In this document: positions 59,519 through 64,000 of the stretch, one piece after another
Layout of the letters: each line of letters starts with the position of its first letter
How positions within the stretch are numbered: the first letter of the stretch is position 1
Source of the DNA: Lytechinus pictus
Lineage: Eukaryota > Echinodermata > Echinoidea > Temnopleuroida > Toxopneustidae
Direction of reading: 5' to 3'
Assembly (NCBI RefSeq): GCF_037042905.1
Contig: NC_087257.1
Span: forward strand, 28,790,001 to 28,854,000
DNA: 64,000 nucleotides
The notes under the pieces: model-generated
What the model saw: the letters and a program-made list of their open reading frames with translations, nothing else
Database searches by the model: none
What the model was told of the DNA's origin: nothing
Translations under genes and position numbers: made by a program

Positions 59519-61513
59519 TACATGTAAGACTAAAGATAAACCATACCTACATTGTACATGTATTTTGGCTAGGAAAAGTAATGTGGAGAGTACATGAAAG
59601 CCTACATGTATACAGGTACATGAAAACCCCCTTTCATGAATTCACGCTAAAATAGTCTGGATCTGATGATAATCACAATAATCTGGCAAGGCGTTAAAGA
59701 ATTGCGTTGATGAATTCAGAAATATTCCGCATTATTTTTTTTACAAGTGAAGTACATGTACAGTATAGTGCGGCATATCGTCATGATAAGCCAGTCCAGG
59801 CGTTCAACCAAATAAGCCGCATTTTGAGATTTCTGTTCATAGTCGACATTATTTTTTTACGAGGGCAGATGAGTAAACAGTGCAGGTTATTGTCACGAAA
59901 AGGCAGAAAAGTGTATGTGCGTGGGGAAACAAGACCTTCAACCAAACCTCAATGGGAATTCTGTTCATAAATTCAACAATAGGTAGGATGCACATCGAGA
60001 GTGGCACGAGTCAGTCCTCCTGAATGGGGGACGATGATGTGGCTTATTTTGGTCCTCAATAATTGATGAATTCAAACAGGCCTATTAAAGCCACATCCGA
60101 TAAATCGATCCATGAATTCATTACTACTGTAACAGTCAGCCACACATATTTTTAGAGAGACGTGTAGCTACAGTTATTTAAATTTCTAATCCAAACAGAG
60201 TCCCAACTAACGTTAGTCTCAACCAACCAACCAGACCATGTATTTTATTCTAGTACCTGTGGAATGTATATGGGTGCCTTTGTTTACCTTCTCTCTGGAT
60301 GACTAACTGGGTGATACTGTAGGTTCTGCATGAATGCTATCACTGACCATTATCTCTAATGGCAAACAAGGATACCGCCCATTGGACACAGGATGATGCG
60401 CTCAACAAGACCTGGGCCTCGTTTCAACAAACCCTTACTGTACATAATATTAAAGGTGCTTGCACAGTTCAGACCCAATCAAAGCCAGGTCCATATACAG
60501 TACATAAATGCTCTCTGATAGGAAAATCAACCCTGATCCACCCCGACCACAGAATATCAGGTATTTTTGCCAGTGTGAAAATAAATTACACTTGTACAGA
60601 TCTGGATTGGGTGGGTATGAAAATGCGGAAAATAATTGTTTGTTTATAAATACAGAAAATATATCAATAGCTCAATGCAAGTGATTGGTTTCTCCGACAT
60701 ACATGTATGCTCCGGTCTTAATATCTCAGATGGCATGGGTATAGGGTTAGGATTGTAATTCATAAAATTTTTGGTTTAGAATAATGTAAAGATAAAGATT
60801 AGGGTTTATTTTATAGTTTTGGAGGTTAGGTTTTACATGTAGGTTTCGCTTTAACATGCATATTTTCAATAAGAGCAATTTTCGCAGGAGCAAATGGCAT
60901 AGGTCCTATACATGTATATCATGCCCCTTGGCAATGGTCTCAAATTCACACAAAAATTATTGATTTAAAAAATATTAAATTAAAATCTGGGAGAAATTTA
61001 ACTTTAAAAATCTAACTGTACAGTAATTAAAGCAAAATCAATTCATACATTTAATAAACAGTACTATTCTATTCTATATCTCTAATGATAGCACAAATTC
61101 ATGGAGTTCAATCAATGTAAAGTTATTGTTTTGTTAAAGTTAAATTGGGACACAATTTTTAATCAAATCTCTTAACATTAGAAAACAGACCCCCCCCCCC
61201 CCCTCCGGTCAATATGTACATTGTATCTTAAACATAAACACATATTGTGTTAATGTATTGTGAACTGCCAAGAGAGCTGTCTAGAGACTCGATCATTAAT
61301 AAAAATGTAAGTAAAATTAAACCCAAAATAGTAAACCCACCGCCTACTTGTAGAGCCCCATACAAGACTTTCAGTTTCACAATACTAGTAATTGTTCAGA
61401 CTTGGCATTTGATTAACACATGAAAACTTTGTCAATCGCACGAATAGAATCAAAGTTCATGTTTTTACAAACCACATTTATTATCTTCATGTACATGTAT
61501 TTCTGAAGAAACC
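59519..61513. other. Upstream WIP region, no gene seen
   Basis: AT-rich. Open frames at 59707-59970 and 60359-60649 have no recognisable domain and no splice or composition support. A C12 run lies at about 61191. Confidence 0.45.
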
Positions 61514-62594
61514 AGTCAGTCCGCAAGCCCTGAAAAAGTAGCTTCTTTTATCCAAGTGATATCCATGACTAGAGGGTTTTTGCATAGTTAATGAGCTTGG
61601 AGCGAACCAAAACACCTCTTTTTATTCGGCCATTGCTGCTCTAAATATTGACCAAATTTCATGTTTTTGGTATCTTTGTAAAGAAAAAGAATCATTCTTT
61701 CAGGTCATGTGTTTGGATTTTTAAAAAAATGTTGTAATATAGGAAAAACTTTTAATCTAAAACATGAAACAAAATATTTTTTTTTCATGCAACAAAAGTT
61801 GTTGTTTTCACACTTAATTTCTGTTTGGGCACAACTGATTTTTAGATCATGATAAAGCTGAAGATCTAAGCTTTAATATGATATAATTTTATAAGAAGAT
61901 GTATTTTAGATGGGTCAGCAGCCAGCTTTTCATAGGCCAATTACATTTTGCAGCTCAAAAACAAGAATACTGCGTTCTGATTGGTCATGAGACCACAAAC
62001 CCACGCAAATTCCAATGTTCCCCACACTGGGCCTCTGCAAGGTCACACTCACCATGTGGTAATCTCTTCAAATTACCCGCGCCTGTTTGTTTTGAAAACA
62101 GTATTCAGCCAATCAGAACTCTGGATTTTATGTTACTCAGAAATTTCAGAAATCTCGTCTTGCATCTTGATGGAAAAAGCTGGCTGCTGACCCATCTAAA
62201 AGATGCCACATATCAAAAGTGACATTGTAAGAAAGTATAGAGTTTGAGCTTTTTGATGATATAAATAATGTTGGTGCCGAAAACACAAAATGTTGCACAA
62301 TTTGCAAGTGAAAACAAAGGAAGAAAATTCTGTTTGATGCATCTTTTCAGGTAAAAAATTCACTTATTTATCAAAATATTTCATTCAAAAGAAATGACCA
62401 ATATAAAAGAGTAACATTTACTCTTGCCCATGGTACAAAAATAATCAATATTACTCAAGGAAAAAGTGGCTAAATTCTTTGAGAAAGAAAGTCTCACAAT
62501 TCACGAGATTTTGCAGGGACATGAATTCAGCCACGAGAGGACTTGGATAAATCTTGCTCATTTGCTCATTAACACAGGGGCTTGCGGACTGACT
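61514..62594. mobile_element. ~1.08-kb imperfect palindromic element
   Basis: Perfect 17-bp ends AGTCAGTCCGCAAGCCC (61514-61530) and complement (62578-62594). A second nested inverted repeat lies at about 61905-61933 and 62172-62205 (TTTTAGATGGGTCAGCAGCC and GGCTGCTGACCCATCTAAAA). The arms between are only partly alike (TTATCCAAGT, GTTAATGAGC). No transposase frame. Confidence 0.75.
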
Positions 62595-63133
62595 GAAACT
62601 CACTGAGAGAAAAAGAAAAGTGAAAGAAAAAAAAACTTATGGAAAGGGCTGAACATACACGCTTACATTTTAGTAGACAGGGGAAAATCCCTGGCCTATT
62701 GGCCTGTATCATAAAACCGGTTTAATCAAAGCATTTATTTCTTTCAAGTACGATTTGATGAATCATTTATGATTATAGTGATCATAAATCCTGCCAAATA
62801 AAAAATTCCCAAACAATCCAAACGAATGAAGTGAACATTAAAACCCATGCAATGTATCATGCCAAATATAAGAGAAATTTTATTTAACAAACATTGATTT
62901 CACTAGGGACTACTATGAAAGGAACCAAGGTTGAGTGATAATAGTTTTGATTTGAAATGAAATCATAACCAACTCCAAGGTCAGTTTACTACTGAAGGGA
63001 CACTTTAGTCCCACATGTACATGTTCACGTACTGACATTCATAGTGTGCGTACTGCCCTACAGGTATAGGTACTTACATGTAGGCCAACGTTATACCTTT
63101 CTCATCTACTTTGTTGAACCGGTAATTCCTTAA

Positions 63134-63722
63134 AGGACAAGTCCACCCCAACAAAAATTTGATTTGATTAAAAAGATAAAAATCCAACGAGCATAACACT
63201 GAAAATTTCATCAAAATCGGATGTAAAATAAGAAAGTTATGACATTTTAAAGTTTCGCTCAATTTCACAAAACATTTATCTGCACATCCTGGTTGGTATG
63301 CAAATGAGACTGATGACGTCATCCACTATTTCTTTTGTATTTTATTATATGAAATATTCTAATTTTCTCCTCATTGTCAAGTGAAACAGTGATCAATTCC
63401 TCCCTGAACATGTGATATTAGCATTGCTTAATACTATATGATTCAGTCAAGTCGGTCCCTATGGTCTTATCTGTAAAAAATGAAATATTGTATAATTCAA
63501 ACAATAAAAAACAAAAAAAATAGTGAGTGATGGACATCATCGACTGACTCATTTGTAAGTCACTGAGTTGTGCATATCACTCTTTTGTGAAAAATAAGCA
63601 AAATTTTTAAATGCCATAACTTTCTTATTTTACATCCGATTTTAATGAAATTTTCAGTGTTATGCTAGTTTGATTTTTCTGTTTTTATTCAAATCAACAT
63701 TTTGCTGGGGTGGACTTGACCT
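63134..63722. mobile_element. TTAA-flanked foldback MITE, family 1
   Basis: 589 bp between TTAA (63130-63133) and TTAA (63723-63726). Ends AGGACAAGTCCACCCC and GGGGTGGACTTGACCT. Carries AAAATCGGATGTAAAATAAG with its complement in the other arm, and TGACGTCA at 63314-63321. Confidence 0.88.
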
Positions 63723-63726
63723 TTAA

Positions 63727-64000
63727 ACCAGTTTAGAAGATCGCTTCGCTTGCCTCCCAATCACCGTCTCCTGAACTGGTTTCCAGAACCACTTGAGGTA
63801 TAAGTGGTTGTCGGTCTTGTTGCTATAGAAATGCTCTCAGTGGAGTCACATGTTTCGAGCAAAAATTTGAAACTGCAGCATAGGTAATCTACACACAGTG
63901 TGTACTCAGTAGAGTGCCCATCAGGAACACTCTTGTACTTCTGTAGTTCTATGTGAAGATCCCTTCCTGAAGAACAGTTGTATCTACGACACCGTTCTCA
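63727..64000. other. Window end, no gene seen
   Basis: No coding frame or repeat recognised. Confidence 0.5.

Noticed and set aside
61899-62222. 107-codon frame
   Set aside because: Lies across the inner inverted repeat of a palindromic element; both ends are repeat arms.
63074-63322. 82-codon frame similar to one at 46750-47025
   Set aside because: The similarity comes from the shared TTAA-type MITE arms, not from a protein family.

Overview
This window is nuclear genomic DNA from an animal. It has low coding density, spliced genes with GT/AG introns, an AT-rich background, many microsatellites and very many short inverted-repeat transposons. The TTAA-flanked foldback elements ending in a GGGGTGGACTTG-type terminus, the elements beginning TTTCATAAAGCTGTTCGTAAG, the tRNA-derived SINEs and the frequent ACATGTACATGT palindrome together resemble what I remember of sea urchin and other echinoderm genomes. 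The organism call is therefore an inference (invertebrate deuterostome, most likely echinoderm).

Two protein-coding genes can be read exon by exon with consistent splice phases. (1) On the + strand, 2203-14661, lies a seven-exon gene for an SDS22-type leucine-rich-repeat protein matching LRRC46 (299 codons). Its last intron carries a 5'-truncated, frameshifted non-LTR retrotransposon of about 3.3 kb, inserted within roughly 20 bases of the splice donor. Exon 6 and the reverse-transcriptase frame form one continuous open frame across the donor. (2) On the - strand, 56970 down to 24974, lies a five-exon gene for a WASP-interacting protein / verprolin (WIPF family, 463 codons). It has an N-terminal polyproline stretch and WH2 actin-binding motif, a glycine tract, a long proline-rich exon, and then, after a 22.6 kb intron, two small exons for the WASP-binding C terminus. 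All four coding introns are phase 1. A separate exon at 34592-34685 with its own ATG fits the same phase. It could start a short isoform of 80 residues that keeps only the WASP-binding end.

Layout. 1-2100: foldback element and a long GATT microsatellite. 2203-14661: LRRC46, with introns holding a 1.32 kb terminal-inverted-repeat element with six copies of a 14-bp motif, a TIR element with three 157-bp tandem repeats, GAT microsatellites and the LINE. 15-19.9 kb: intergenic, MITE-rich, with a SINE. 19.9-25 kb: probable 3' side (UTR) of the WIP gene. 25-57 kb: WIP gene and its large introns, loaded with MITEs of hAT-like, TTAA-type and other families, SINEs and a LINE fragment. 57-64 kb: 5' side of WIP (a 5' UTR exon start is visible at 57085), again mostly repeats.

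No rRNA, functional tRNA, CRISPR array or bacterial-type operon was seen. The two genes are unrelated in function: LRRC46 is a ciliary/sperm-flagellum-associated protein in vertebrates, and WIP regulates actin through WASP. They are convergent, with their 3' ends facing each other across about 5-10 kb.
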